A stretch of DNA of 64,000 nucleotides from an uncultured Planctomycetota bacterium (GTDB lineage: Bacteria > Planctomycetota > Phycisphaerae > SM23-33). The first letter of the stretch is position 1. Each line of letters starts with the position of its first letter. The position numbers and the translations under genes were made by a program. Shown in pieces: positions 8,118 through 17,556 of this stretch. A model generated the notes under the pieces. The model was not told where the DNA came from. It worked only from the letters and a program-made list of their open reading frames with translations, and ran no database searches. Location: contig CAITIS010000001.1 in NCBI GenBank assembly GCA_903892515.1, positions 139,552 through 203,551 on the forward strand. Direction: 5' to 3'.

Positions 8118-9413
8118 TTACGGCTTTTCAACCACCACTCTAAACCCGATCCAGTTCAGTTGGATGTCGGGATGGAACCAGTACCGGGCGGCCGAGCGGC
8201 AGTAGGCGGCCTTGCGGTCCCAGCAGCCGCCGCGGAGCACGCGATACTGGCCCGAGGCCGGGCCTTCGGGATCGTCCGAGCCGGCGTCGGCGTAGGAGGC
8301 CATGTAGTAATCGCTGCACCACTCCCACACGTTGCCGCAGATGTCGTACAGTCCCCAAGGGTTGGGCTTCTTCTGCCCAACCGCGTGAGTCTTGGCCCCA
8401 CTGTTCTGGTCGAACCAGGCGTAGTCGGGCAGCTCGAAGTATTCGGGATCGTCGCCAAAGAAGAACCGCGTGACAGTGCCGGCCCGGCAGGCGTACTCCC
8501 ACTCAGCTTCGGTAGGCAGCCGAACGATCTTGCCCGTCTTTTCGGACAGCCGCCGACAGAACTCCTGGGCCGCCGACCAGGAAACTCGGTCAACGGGATT
8601 CTTGGGGCCAGTGAAGAAACTCGGCTGCGAGGCCGGGGCCGTGGAAGGCGCCGACGCGCTGTTGCGACTGGCTGGCGCGATCGCCACAGGCCCACTGGCC
8701 GAGTTGGGCGGCCGGCTGGCAGGTTGGTTCGCCCCGGAAGCTGCGGCAGCACTGGCCGGTGACGAGGGTCGCGAGAGGGCCTGGCTGGCGGCCTGGCTGG
8801 CTGACTGGCTGCACGCCGTGCTTGCACTGCCGCCCACATCGGCCATCACCTGCTCGTATTGCTCCTGCGTGACGGGATAGACGCCCATGTAGAAGGCATC
8901 GTCGATGGTCACGTCACGCTGCGGGCTTTCGTCGTCGTAGCGATCCTTCTCCGTGGCCGGGCTGCCCATGACGAACGTTCCGGCCGGCAGCAGCACCAGT
9001 TTCATCTGCACCCCATTGCCGAGGTCCAGATTCAGCGTCTCGCCGCTGGGTTGGGCAGGCGCGGGCCGGGATGCCGGCGCGCTGGCGGCGGGCGCTGATG
9101 CTGTCGCAGGCGCGGCGGCCATGGGCGCCGGCGCAGCAGCCGGCCTGGATGCCGCCATCGTCGCCACGACGACAGGTGCGGCCATCTTCACCGCGGGCGC
9201 CATCGCCGCCGGCGCCGAGGCAGTGGCTGCGGCCCGCGATGCCGAAGCCACCGGTGTTGCCGAACGGGCTGGGCTGGTCGTCAAGATTGGCGCGATAGGC
9301 GCCGACTTGGGTGCCGTGGCCGCGGAGTCCAGCGGCCACGCCGCCAGCGCACAACCAACCACCACCGCCAGCAAAGTCATCCCCCGCCACGTCCAGGCAA
9401 AACGCAAGGTCAT
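8118..9413 (-). CDS. FGE-sulfatase (SUMF1) domain protein with Ala/Pro linkers
   Basis: The 431-residue secreted protein has a signal sequence with possible lipobox VVGC (Cys21). An Ala/Ser/Pro-rich linker (about 36-124) leads to an FGE-sulfatase domain: VLLPAGTFVMGS (140-151), PVTQEQYEQVM (180-190), NPVDRVSWSAA (272-282), RLPTEAEWEYACRAG (298-312), NPWGLYDICGNVWEWCSDYY (351-370) and RVLRGGCWDR. The domain is interrupted at 194-266 by a second low-complexity linker rich in PAS motifs. Such proteins include formylglycine-generating enzymes, but also catalytic roles in other pathways and non-enzymes, so the activity is unassigned. Residues 24-35 (WPLDSAATAP) come from an in-frame copy of the dispersed palindrome at 9311-9342. 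Confidence 0.82.
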   Translation of the reverse strand: MTLRFAWTWRGMTLLAVVVGCALAAWPLDSAATAPKSAPIAPILTTSPARSATPVASASRAAATASAPAAMAPAVKMAAPVVVATMAASRPAAAPAPMAAAPATASAPAASAPASRPAPAQPSGETLNLDLGNGVQMKLVLLPAGTFVMGSPATEKDRYDDESPQRDVTIDDAFYMGVYPVTQEQYEQVMADVGGSASTACSQSASQAASQALSRPSSPASAAAASGANQPASRPPNSASGPVAIAPASRNSASAPSTAPASQPSFFTGPKNPVDRVSWSAAQEFCRRLSEKTGKIVRLPTEAEWEYACRAGTVTRFFFGDDPEYFELPDYAWFDQNSGAKTHAVGQKKPNPWGLYDICGNVWEWCSDYYMASYADAGSDDPEGPASGQYRVLRGGCWDRKAAYCRSAARYWFHPDIQLNWIGFRVVVEKP

Positions 9414-9465
9414 CGGTTATTCCTCATAAAGCTCAAACTTCTCATCATGGCCAGGCGGAACGAGT

Positions 9466-9599
9466 GGGTGCCATAGGCTGATATCGTGGGTGCCATAGGC
9501 TGAGACGTCTTCGCGTCTTCTAGCGAAGGCGGCTCTGCCTATGGCCGAGTCTGGCATAGGTAGAGCCGCCAGACGACGCGGCTCAACCTATGGCACCCG
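9466..9599. repeat. CATAGG nested inverted repeat
   Basis: This copy has the outer ends GGGTGCCATAGG (twice, at 9466 and 9488) and CCTATGGCACCC near 9588-9599, with the inner CATAGGTAGAGCCG/CGGCTCAACCTATG stem. It fills most of the gap between two minus-strand genes. Confidence 0.7.
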
Positions 9600-9650
9600 G
9601 CTCTGGCACCCGATCTATGACGCCGATCCTGGCGCCTGTGCATAGCTATT

Positions 9651-10847
9651 CTACTTCTTATCCCAGCACCAACTCGAATAGTACGGCGTGAATTCGCCGA
9701 CCAGGCGCGTGTTCAGGATCAGCGCGTAGCCCGTCGAGCGGTGGTGTATTCGGTCACGCGAGACTCCGTAGGAACTCTGGCCGTAGAAGCCGCCGTACGC
9801 CCGCAGGTCCGTCGAGGCCGTCTCCTGCTGCGTCAGGCCTTGCAGCGTGGACTGGACGATTCGCTGCTTTAAGGCCGGGATGTCCTCGGTGAGCTTCTCT
9901 TCCAGGCAGAGCTTGAGATACTCGTGATTGTTGATGGTGCAGACGAACGTCCCGCCGAGGCTGGGGTAGCTGCTGTCTTCATCAACGATGGTCCACATCC
10001 GGCGGATGTGCGTTTGCAAGGCCGCCAGCATCCGCGGCTCGTGCCATTGGCGATACGCCGCCAGCAGGGCGATGATGGCGAAGTCGTCGTTGCCGTAGGT
10101 AATTTCGACCTCGCCGTGGAAGCCGGCCGGAACGACCGGCACGTTGAAGTTCCGCTCGTACATCTCCAGCAGCGGGTCGATCAACTGCCGGAAGTAATCC
10201 AGCCAGAGCTTTTCACCCGTGACGCGATACAGGTAGTAATACACCAGCCCGCCGCCGGCCTGCCAGTCGCCCTTAACCAGCGGCAGGTCGCGTTCGGCGT
10301 CCAGGGAGCCTTTGACGAAGTCGTAATTGCAATACGGCCAGCCGTTCTTGTCGCTGCCGTAGTCGTGATACCAGCGGGCAAACAGGGTCGCCCGGTGCAG
10401 CCACTCTTCCTCGCCCGTCTCGCGGTACAGGGCGATAAAGCCCATGGCGCCGGTGGCGGCATCGCGCGGGTAGGAGTAGCGGGACTGCGGGCTTTCCTCG
10501 CACAACGCGCCGTAGGCGATGGGGTTGGACTGGTCCATGACTTGCAGCGTGCGCAGGTAGCCCGAGGCCGTCAGGGCCGACTGGCGGCAGTTGAAGTGCT
10601 CGTGACGGATGATCTTGCTGGCCGTCAGCAGGCCCATGATGGCCAAGGCCTGGCCCCACACGCCCATGCCGCGGCACCACTGCCGCTTGGGGAAATACTC
10701 GTAGATGTACCGGCCATAATCGGCGGATTCGTGCACGCCGCCCCAGGGATGCTCCTTGGTGTTCTGGCAGTTGACGTACCATTCGCACGCCAGCCGGATG
10801 GACTCCAGCAGGCGTTCACGCGTCTTGGGGGTAAGCTCTACATCCAC
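9651..10847 (-). CDS. Six-hairpin glycosidase-like protein
   Basis: The 398-residue protein has no signal peptide and appears mostly alpha-helical. Spaced aromatic-rich motifs are typical of (alpha/alpha)6 toroid glycosidases: WYVNCQNTKEHPWGG (23-37), RGMGVWGQALAIMGLLTA (59-76), RDAATGAMGFIALYRETGEEEWL (about 127-149), GDWQAGGGLVYYYLYRVTGEKLW and GNDDFAIIALLAAYR. Repeated TGEExWL-type helix pairs suggest inner/outer helix packing. Carbohydrate processing (hydrolase, epimerase or lyase) is inferred from the fold only; no catalytic residues can be assigned. It is not clearly a known GH family. The gene appears monocistronic, with repeats on both sides. Confidence 0.65.
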   Translation of the reverse strand: MDVELTPKTRERLLESIRLACEWYVNCQNTKEHPWGGVHESADYGRYIYEYFPKRQWCRGMGVWGQALAIMGLLTASKIIRHEHFNCRQSALTASGYLRTLQVMDQSNPIAYGALCEESPQSRYSYPRDAATGAMGFIALYRETGEEEWLHRATLFARWYHDYGSDKNGWPYCNYDFVKGSLDAERDLPLVKGDWQAGGGLVYYYLYRVTGEKLWLDYFRQLIDPLLEMYERNFNVPVVPAGFHGEVEITYGNDDFAIIALLAAYRQWHEPRMLAALQTHIRRMWTIVDEDSSYPSLGGTFVCTINNHEYLKLCLEEKLTEDIPALKQRIVQSTLQGLTQQETASTDLRAYGGFYGQSSYGVSRDRIHHRSTGYALILNTRLVGEFTPYYSSWCWDKK

Positions 10848-10990
10848 GTCGGTTCTCCGCAGCGGCTTGTGCGCCGGCGCGGCCGGACGTGCCAGTCACG
10901 CCCGAACAACCTGCGCCGCCACGAAAGAGGCTACCGCATGGCGAGAGCCTTGGCTAGTGGGCGAGCAAACTTGGTGCAGGCGATTGGGGT

Positions 10991-11415
10991 GGGTGCCATA
11001 GGCTGACCGGGCTTCGCGCTGTCTGGCGAAGACCGGGCTGCCTATGCGAAGGTCCGGCATAGGTAGAGCCGCAAGACGGCGCGGCTCAACCTATGGCACC
11101 CATCGTGGGGTGCGGCACCCGTTGTGAACTATGGGTGCCATAGGCTGACCGGGCTTCGCGCTGTCTGGCGAAGGCCGGGCTGCCTATGCGAGGTTCGGCA
11201 TAGGTAGAGCCGCAAGACAACGCGGCTCAACCTATGGCACCCGTCGTGGGGTGCGGCACCCGTTGTGAACTATGGGTGCCATAGGCTGACCGGGCTTCGC
11301 GCTGTCTGGCGAAGGCCGGGCTGCCTATGCGAAGGTCTGGCATAGGTAGAGCCGCAAGACAACGCGGCTCAACCTATGGCACCCATCGTGGGGTATGGCA
11401 CCCGTGGCGATGGAT
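10991..11415. repeat. Three tandem ~142-bp repeat units
   Basis: Near-identical units start GGGTGCCATAGGCTGACC at 10991, 11133 and 11274 (periods 142 and 141). Each contains GGGCTTCGCGCTGTCTGGCG, a CTGCCTATGCGAAGG stretch, the CATAGGTAGAGCCG/CGGCTCAACCTATG stem and a tail ending in TGGGGTGCGGCACCCG. It is an expanded version of the dispersed CATAGG element and fills the gap between convergent or neighbouring minus-strand genes. Confidence 0.9.
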
Positions 11416-11452
11416 GGGACTTGTTGTGAGGGCCGAACGACCGCAGGCGCCC

Positions 11453-11857
11453 CTACACGGCCGAGGGGTAGCGCAGCCGCTCTTCCAGGCTCAGGATGCG
11501 GATGGCCAGGCGCAGGCGGATCTTCAGGTCCAGCGGTTCAAAGGGCTTGAGCAGGTAATCGTCCGCCCCGGCCACCAGGATCCGCAGCAACTCGTCGCGG
11601 CTGGTCTGACTGGTCATCAGCAGGATGTATTGCGACGAGCCGGCCGAGCCCTGGCGAAGCTGCCGGCACACGTCAAAGCCATCCAGGCCTGGCATCTTCC
11701 AGTCCAGGATGGCGATCTGCGGCGCGTTCTCCTGCTGTAAGGCCGCCAGCGCCTCCTGGCCATCGCAGGCCAGTTGCACCTCGAAATTGAACTGCGCCAG
11801 CAGGCCTTGGAGCAGGCTTCGGTACGTCGGGTCGTCATCGGCTACGAGGACGCGCAT
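11453..11857 (-). CDS. Single-domain response regulator
   Basis: The 134-residue CheY-like receiver has acidic pocket DDD (7-9), phosphoacceptor D52 (ILDWKMPGLDG), MTSQ with conserved Thr/Ser at 82-83, and K104 (LLKPFEP). There is no output domain, so it acts through protein contacts or as a phosphate relay. The ATG at 11857 lies inside the 3' end of the upstream kinase gene, giving a 16-bp overlap. That indicates coupled translation and a shared phosphorelay, with the kinase's Hpt domain as the likely phosphodonor. A longer frame upstream exists only because the kinase gene overlaps it. Confidence 0.9.
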   Translation of the reverse strand: MRVLVADDDPTYRSLLQGLLAQFNFEVQLACDGQEALAALQQENAPQIAILDWKMPGLDGFDVCRQLRQGSAGSSQYILLMTSQTSRDELLRILVAGADDYLLKPFEPLDLKIRLRLAIRILSLEERLRYPSAV

Positions 11858-14800
11858 GCGGTGGCCTCCCTTTCGTGAGTGAGGGTCGTTTGCAGGCTCA
11901 CCAGGCAACGCCGCAGCGAACGGAAATGTTCGCCCACATCGCCGGCGTCGCCGCGTGTGCAGGCCTGCTGAAGTTCTTCGGCACAACGGCACGCCGCCGG
12001 CGCGCCCAGCAGCCCCAGCGAGCCTTTCCAGCGATGTGCCAGTGCGGCCAGTCCGGCAGCGTCGCACACGGCGGCCGCTGCGTCGGCCTGGGGCAGAACC
12101 TCGCGCAGGTCGGCCAGGAACGTATCGATAATCGCACCCAGCGCCCCAGCGTCGCCACCGGCCAGCGCCAGCGCCTCGTCGCGGTCCCACTCTAGAGCAG
12201 CGGCAGCGGTTGGCGTTGCCGCGAGCGGCCCATTTGACACTGGCCGACCGCACGAGTCGGCAAACATGTCGGCAATCAGGTCGCGCAGGTGATCGGGGCG
12301 GAATGGCTTGGAGATGTATCTATCCATGCCAGCCCGCAGGCAGCGTTCGCAGTCGCTCTCCTGGGCGTGGGCGGTCATGGCCACGATGGGCACGCGGTGG
12401 CCCGAACGCATCTCGCGCCGGCGGATTTCGATGGTCGTCTCCACGCCGCTGAGCCCGGGCATCTCGTAGTCCATCAGCACCAGGTCGAAGCGTTCGGCCT
12501 CCATCGCCCACAGCGCCTCTTCGCCCGAGGCGGCCGATTTCGCCCGGTGCCCCCACCGCTGCAGGAGAATCGAGGTGGCCTGGCGATTGACGGGGTTGTC
12601 ATCGACCACCAGCACGTTCAGGCTGGGCGTGTTGCGGGCCGAGCGAGTTCCCGAGCCGGCGCAGGCCTCACGCTTGGCCGCCTGGGCAACGGCCAGCCGC
12701 AGCGCCAGGTGAAGCTGATCGTCGTCGACGTCCTGGCCCAGGTACACGTCGATGCCCGTCTGGATGCACTGCGTGGCGTCGTTGCTGAGCCCCTCGGGGC
12801 ACATCGCCACCAGCGGCAGGTACGAACCGGCCACCACCGCCAACTCGTCGGCGAAGGCAAAGGGACTCATCAGCACCCCGCCGCTGTCGTACACCACCAG
12901 CGTGAAGGGCTTGCCGCTGTCGCGCGCCGTCTTGACGGCCAGCAGCGCCGCCTGGGCGGTCTCGATTCGACTGCACGAGCCCACCCAACTGCTCACACGC
13001 TGGGCCAGACGCCCCAGGCGATCCTGCGCCGGACAGACCACCAGCACCGTTCGGCCGGCCAGCTTGGGCAGCATCTCGCCCTTGGTCGGCAACGCCGCGG
13101 CCGCCGCGGGATTCAGCCGAATGTCGAAGGCAAAGGCAGTGCCGTGGCCCTCTTCGCTGCGGACGTGAATCTCGCCACCCATCAGGCCCACGACCCGCTG
13201 GGCGATGGCCAGGCCCAGCCCCGTGCTGTCTGGCCGGCTGCCGTCGGCGGCGGAACATTGATAGTACGGATCGAAGATCCGGGCGATGTCCTGCGCGGAC
13301 ATGCCCCTGCCGGTGTCCTGGACCTCGAAGTGCAGCACACGCTGCTGCTTGAGCATGGCGATGGATGCCCGCACGACGACCTCGCCGGTGGTGGTGAATT
13401 TCAGGGCGTTGCCGATGAGATTGTTGAGCACCTGGCGCAGCCTGCCCGGATCGCCCAGCACAACGGCCGGCACTTCGGGGCTGATCTCCCAGCGCAGGGC
13501 CAAGCCCTTAGTCCGCGCCAGCGGCGCCAGCGAGGTCAGGGCGTGAATGACGCATGCCGGCACGTGCATAGGAATGTTGCACAGATCCATCCGGCCAATT
13601 TCCACCTTGGACAGGTCCAGCACGTCATTGACCACGGCCAATAGAGAGTCGGCGCTCTCTCTGACCACGTTCAAATAGCTCTGCTGCTCAGCGGGCGTAG
13701 CGGCGCTGGCGGCCAGTTCCGTCATGGCGATAACGCCGTTGAGCGGCGTGCGCAGCTCATGGCTCATCTGCGCCAAGAAGTCGCCCTTGGCCTTGCTGGC
13801 GTGCTCGGCCGCCTTGCGCCGCTGATGTTCCAGTTCGGTGTGGGCGCGCTCGCTGCGGCAGGCGGTGTAGCCCGTGGCGAAGTACAGCAGGGCCAGCGCC
13901 AGGATCAGGGCGTATGTGACCCGCTCGTGCGAGTCGATGGGGACGGCCACGTCCGCCTGCGGCGAGCCGATGGCCACGCCGAAGCGCCGGCCATCCAGCG
14001 TGATGGGGGCAAACGCGATCAGTTCCTCTTCCCCGTCGGCCCGGGTAACGTCGGCCAGCCCGCTGTGGCCCGCGACGCACCGCCCCAGCGCGTATGGCCA
14101 GAGATCGACGTGTGGAATCTTCTGCCGCGGCGCATCGGAGTCCGAGAGCACGTACTGCACGCACCGGCCCTTGAGGTTCGACTCGTCATGCACGATCACG
14201 TCCGAGTCGGTCAGCAGCCAGTACACGCTCTTGGCGGTATTGCCGCCCTGGGCCTGGCAGCCCACGGCCAGGTGGTAGATGTTGATCGTGGCGTACAGCG
14301 CCCCGACGGCCTGGCCCTCGCGCAGGATCGGCAGCCAGATCGTCAGCCTACGCTGACCCGCGCCGGCGGCCGGCGCGAACTCGGGGGCCTCATCGCCGTC
14401 GTTGCCGACCTCGGCCGAGGGCGAGCGCACCACCACTACCTGCTTGCCCGCAGCGTCCAGCACGGCCAGTTCTTCCAGCACGGCGCTGCGGCCTTGCAGA
14501 CAGGACGCCAGCACGTCCTTGGCCGCGGGGGCCAAGCCTCGGACATCGGGGTGGCTGACAATCGACAGCAGGTCGCGCCGCAGGGCCCGGAACTCTTCCT
14601 CCACCGACGTGGCCAAGCCCGACACGGAGCGCAGCTGCTGCTTCTGAAAGCTGCGGACCATGCTGTCCTTGAACTTGGCGTGATGGATGCGCAGCAGCGC
14701 CAGAAACGCCAGCGCCGAAATGACCGTGATCAACACCGGACGGGCCGCACGAGCCGCGCGTCGCCACGCGCTTGGCCGGGGACCATCGCTGTCGCAATAG

Positions 14801-14892
14801 TCGCTGGGCCAGGCGAGGTTCTTGAGAGTCTGCCCCGCGGCACTGCACTGCCGTTTGAAACCGCGTACGAAATCTGGCCAACAGACAGCCAT
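11842..14892 (-). CDS. Hybrid sensor histidine kinase (HisKA-HATPase-REC-Hpt)
   Basis: The 1016-residue protein has a BarA-like layout. TM1 is at about 52-68 and TM2 at about 325-342; they flank a periplasmic sensor region of about 255 residues that resembles a double Cache domain. HisKA has the H box SHELRTPLNG with His378. HATPase_c has N box NLIGNALKF (491-499), DTGRGMS (526-532) and TGLGLAI (557-563). A degenerate receiver-like stretch (615-740) precedes a true REC with D808 (LVLMDYEMPG) and K862. A C-terminal Hpt has His953 (ALAHRWKGSLGLLGA). Phosphate should pass His378 to Asp808 to His953, then to the overlapping response regulator. The ligand is unknown. Confidence 0.92.
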   Translation of the reverse strand: MAVCWPDFVRGFKRQCSAAGQTLKNLAWPSDYCDSDGPRPSAWRRAARAARPVLITVISALAFLALLRIHHAKFKDSMVRSFQKQQLRSVSGLATSVEEEFRALRRDLLSIVSHPDVRGLAPAAKDVLASCLQGRSAVLEELAVLDAAGKQVVVVRSPSAEVGNDGDEAPEFAPAAGAGQRRLTIWLPILREGQAVGALYATINIYHLAVGCQAQGGNTAKSVYWLLTDSDVIVHDESNLKGRCVQYVLSDSDAPRQKIPHVDLWPYALGRCVAGHSGLADVTRADGEEELIAFAPITLDGRRFGVAIGSPQADVAVPIDSHERVTYALILALALLYFATGYTACRSERAHTELEHQRRKAAEHASKAKGDFLAQMSHELRTPLNGVIAMTELAASAATPAEQQSYLNVVRESADSLLAVVNDVLDLSKVEIGRMDLCNIPMHVPACVIHALTSLAPLARTKGLALRWEISPEVPAVVLGDPGRLRQVLNNLIGNALKFTTTGEVVVRASIAMLKQQRVLHFEVQDTGRGMSAQDIARIFDPYYQCSAADGSRPDSTGLGLAIAQRVVGLMGGEIHVRSEEGHGTAFAFDIRLNPAAAAALPTKGEMLPKLAGRTVLVVCPAQDRLGRLAQRVSSWVGSCSRIETAQAALLAVKTARDSGKPFTLVVYDSGGVLMSPFAFADELAVVAGSYLPLVAMCPEGLSNDATQCIQTGIDVYLGQDVDDDQLHLALRLAVAQAAKREACAGSGTRSARNTPSLNVLVVDDNPVNRQATSILLQRWGHRAKSAASGEEALWAMEAERFDLVLMDYEMPGLSGVETTIEIRRREMRSGHRVPIVAMTAHAQESDCERCLRAGMDRYISKPFRPDHLRDLIADMFADSCGRPVSNGPLAATPTAAAALEWDRDEALALAGGDAGALGAIIDTFLADLREVLPQADAAAAVCDAAGLAALAHRWKGSLGLLGAPAACRCAEELQQACTRGDAGDVGEHFRSLRRCLVSLQTTLTHEREATACASS

Positions 14893-16011
14893 GATTAGCG
14901 CCTTCTTCCGTCCGACCTTTACCCGGTCAGTTTATCGACCCGGCCAGAGGCGCTCTTTAGCATGCGGCCAGAAATTCGGGCAACAGGCCCTCAAGTTCGG
15001 AGGGCATTCCACGATAATGTGTTTGATCCGCAGATGGCGCAGATTTCGCAGAGGATTGCTGAGAGTAAAAACAAAGCGAGCAGGCACGAACCGGAGACTT
15101 CTCCAGCCTGACGGTCGCCCCTGGGTTAGGGTCGGGTCATGATCGGTGCGCCCGCCGTGTGCCTGCTCGTTATAGCTTTTGGTTGAATTGCTGCTTATTC
15201 CGCCCATTCACCCCGAATCGTCATCTGCGAATATGCGCCGCAAACGAAACTGCGTTGGGAAACGAATCGTCTTTGCTAGAACCTATGCAGAACCCCGTAA
15301 ACACACATCCACAAACAGAACCCATCAATACACGTCCAAGAACCATCTAAACCATAGTAGGTCGCCAAGTACGGCAAAACACGAACACTCTGAAAATTCC
15401 AACTCGCTATTAACGATATTCCGGCCCCCGCATCCGGTTTGGCCAGTAGAAATCGGGCATACTTGGGCAAGAGGCCGCACATCCCGATAACGCCATCTGC
15501 ACATATAATCAGGTATCAAAGCGACTTATGCAGCGACATCCAACGTGGCTGCACCAGCCGCGCTTTGGCTCACCGATCGCTGTTTCGCCGGATGCCAGCG
15601 CCAGAAGTATTTCTTTTTCGAGAATGTGGCCGCCATGATTTACCCGTCGGTGCCGTGGTTTGCGAGTGAAGCGAGCAACCACGTTGGGCGCACCTGGCGC
15701 CATCCCGATTCGCGCGCACGCTCACGCCGCTGGTGGGTGGCATGGTCAGCCCGTCTTCTTGGGCTGGCCATGTGTGAAGCCTCGTGGCATCAGCAGGTAG
15801 GGCCTTGCCCGCCGGCGTGAACTTCCTCTGGCCAGCAAGGTAGGGCGGGCATTGCCCGCCGCTTGGCCCCCATATGGCCAAAGTCGTCGGGCAGTGCCCG
15901 GCCTACTACCACAGCCGAGGGCGGCTGTGCCACGGGCCAGGGTGCCGTGGCTTGCCAGTGAAGCGAGCAACCACGTTGGCGTTCACTTCGGCCTGGTGGT
16001 AGCATGTGGCC
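14893..16011. other. 1.1-kb intergenic region with mixed repeats
   Basis: No convincing gene is found. The stretch 15180-15520 is more A+T-rich than its surroundings, with only short overlapping frames. From 15600 it contains dispersed hairpins: a GGTGCCGTGGTTTGCG...GCAACCACGTT copy at 15649-15685 and a related one at 15941-15976, a CATGGTCAGCCC...GGGCTGGCCATG hairpin near 15742-15774, GGGCGGGCATTGCCCGCC near 15843, GGGCAGTGCCCGG near 15890, and CACAGCCG-AGGG-CGGCTGTG at 15910-15929. Promoters for the flanking genes should lie at its edges but cannot be pinned down. Confidence 0.6.
15077..15169. other. Closed ~93-nt inverted-repeat unit, possible structured RNA
   Basis: Arms CGAGCAGGCAC (15077-15087) and GTGCCTGCTCG (15159-15169) are perfect 11-bp complements enclosing about 71 bases, which include the small hairpin GGAG-ACTT-CTCC. 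A long terminal stem around an internal domain is typical of structured RNAs, but it could equally be another palindromic repeat. No known RNA family was recognised. Confidence 0.25.
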
Positions 16012-17556
16012 ATGGCAACTCGGGCGGCGATTCTGGTTGCGATCATCGGGGCATTTCTGGGCTTGAGCTGCGGCAAGAAGGCCGCACCGGCAGCCAGCGC
16101 GCCGGCTGACTTGGCGCGAGTCATCCTGACAATCGAAGCCAGCGGCGATCCCAACATCGACGTCGAGCGCGATCTGAAGGAAGTGGACCGCCTGGCCAAG
16201 ATGCTGGCCACGCGCATGGTCTCGGATGAGCCCTGGGAACAGCTCCGCGCCATGGCCGACTACCTTCACCGCAATTTCGTCGTGCAATACTCGCTGGAAC
16301 AGCCCAGGCTCCACACATTGCTGACAAAGCACCAGGGCAATTGCGCTGCCATCTCTCTGCTGTACGTTGTGCTGGGCCAACGGCTGGAGATGCCGATTCG
16401 GCTGGCCTTGGCGCCGGGCCACGCCTTCGTGTTCTGGGACGCTCCCGGCGAGCGCATCTACTGGGAGGCCACCGGTCGCGGCCACGCGTTCGCGCTCGAA
16501 AAGCAGCCGTCTCTCAAGCCTGTTACCGAACTGTCGCTAGCTCAGACGCCCGTCCTTGCCTGGACAGGCCTTTCACGCTCCCTGTGCGATCAGGGAAGAA
16601 ACGAAGATGTCTTGCGGGCGACGCAGGAGACGGCGAAACTCGACCCGGCTTGTCGTGCAGACGCGGCGTGGTGGTTCTATCGCGGCGACGCGTACACGCA
16701 ACTGGGGCGGTATGATCAGGCGATCGCGGCATATCAGGAAGCTGACAAGGCCGCGTCATCCTCGGATGCCCAGCTTAGTATCGCAAAAGTTGAGAGACGC
16801 CGGGGTCGGTATGAAATGGCCGCTGGGCTCATACACAAATACTTGCAAACCCACCCGGACGACGCCAAGGCAATGCTGGCGCAGGGGGAACTGCTGCTTG
16901 CGCTGTACGACTACGACGCGGCGCTTCGGGCTTTCGATCAATGCACCCAAGCTTGGCCGGAGGAGTTCAATGGCTGGGCCTATAGAGGCAACGTGCAGCG
17001 CTGCCTTCACCAAACCACGGCCGCGATCCAGTCCGCTCGGCGGGCGGAGGCGTTGCACCCTGAATGGGCGGAGGGCTGGGCGCTGGAGGCGATGTGCCAC
17101 CTCAGCCAACACGATTTCGAGGACGCGGTGGCGGATGCCACCAGGGCCATTGAGCATGGCAAGCGGTCAATTGACTACTATACTCGAGGCTCAGCATATT
17201 TGTGCTTGCGTAAATATGATGCTGCCCTGGCCGATGCCGAGCAGGCCATGAAGCTCGATCCCGGGAATACGAATTGTCACTTGCTCGGGGCGTGTGTCCT
17301 TGTCGAATTTGGCCGGGCCGAGGAGGCCCAGGCGGAACTGTTGCAGGGCATCCAGCCGGAATGGACGCCGCGGGCGTTCTGGTACCGTTCTGACTACTGG
17401 TGGCGGCTGCACAAGTACAGTCGCAGCCTGGGCGACTTTCAAATGTACCTGCTCACAACGGGCGTCATGGCCCCGCTCGATGCCGCACGGGCCTGCTACT
17501 TCCGATTTGAAAGCGCCGTCGTGAAGAGCATCCTCTTCTCGCCAGCCAACCCGTGA
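16012..17556 (+). CDS. Lipoprotein with transglutaminase-like domain and TPRs
   Basis: This protein of about 514 residues has lipobox GLSC (Cys20 from ATG 16012; an in-frame GTG is at 16006). Residues about 60-165 form a transglutaminase/SirB1-like domain: TKHQGNCAAIS with Cys111, APGHAFVFWD with His137, and YWEATG with Glu152 as the likely third residue. The remaining 330 residues are at least seven TPR units, such as WFYRGDAYTQLGRYDQAIAAY. Lipid-anchored envelope localisation and protein-protein scaffolding are inferred. The SirB1-like domain may be a peptidase or a pseudo-enzyme, and its substrate is unknown. Confidence 0.82.
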   Translation: MATRAAILVAIIGAFLGLSCGKKAAPAASAPADLARVILTIEASGDPNIDVERDLKEVDRLAKMLATRMVSDEPWEQLRAMADYLHRNFVVQYSLEQPRLHTLLTKHQGNCAAISLLYVVLGQRLEMPIRLALAPGHAFVFWDAPGERIYWEATGRGHAFALEKQPSLKPVTELSLAQTPVLAWTGLSRSLCDQGRNEDVLRATQETAKLDPACRADAAWWFYRGDAYTQLGRYDQAIAAYQEADKAASSSDAQLSIAKVERRRGRYEMAAGLIHKYLQTHPDDAKAMLAQGELLLALYDYDAALRAFDQCTQAWPEEFNGWAYRGNVQRCLHQTTAAIQSARRAEALHPEWAEGWALEAMCHLSQHDFEDAVADATRAIEHGKRSIDYYTRGSAYLCLRKYDAALADAEQAMKLDPGNTNCHLLGACVLVEFGRAEEAQAELLQGIQPEWTPRAFWYRSDYWWRLHKYSRSLGDFQMYLLTTGVMAPLDAARACYFRFESAVVKSILFSPANP

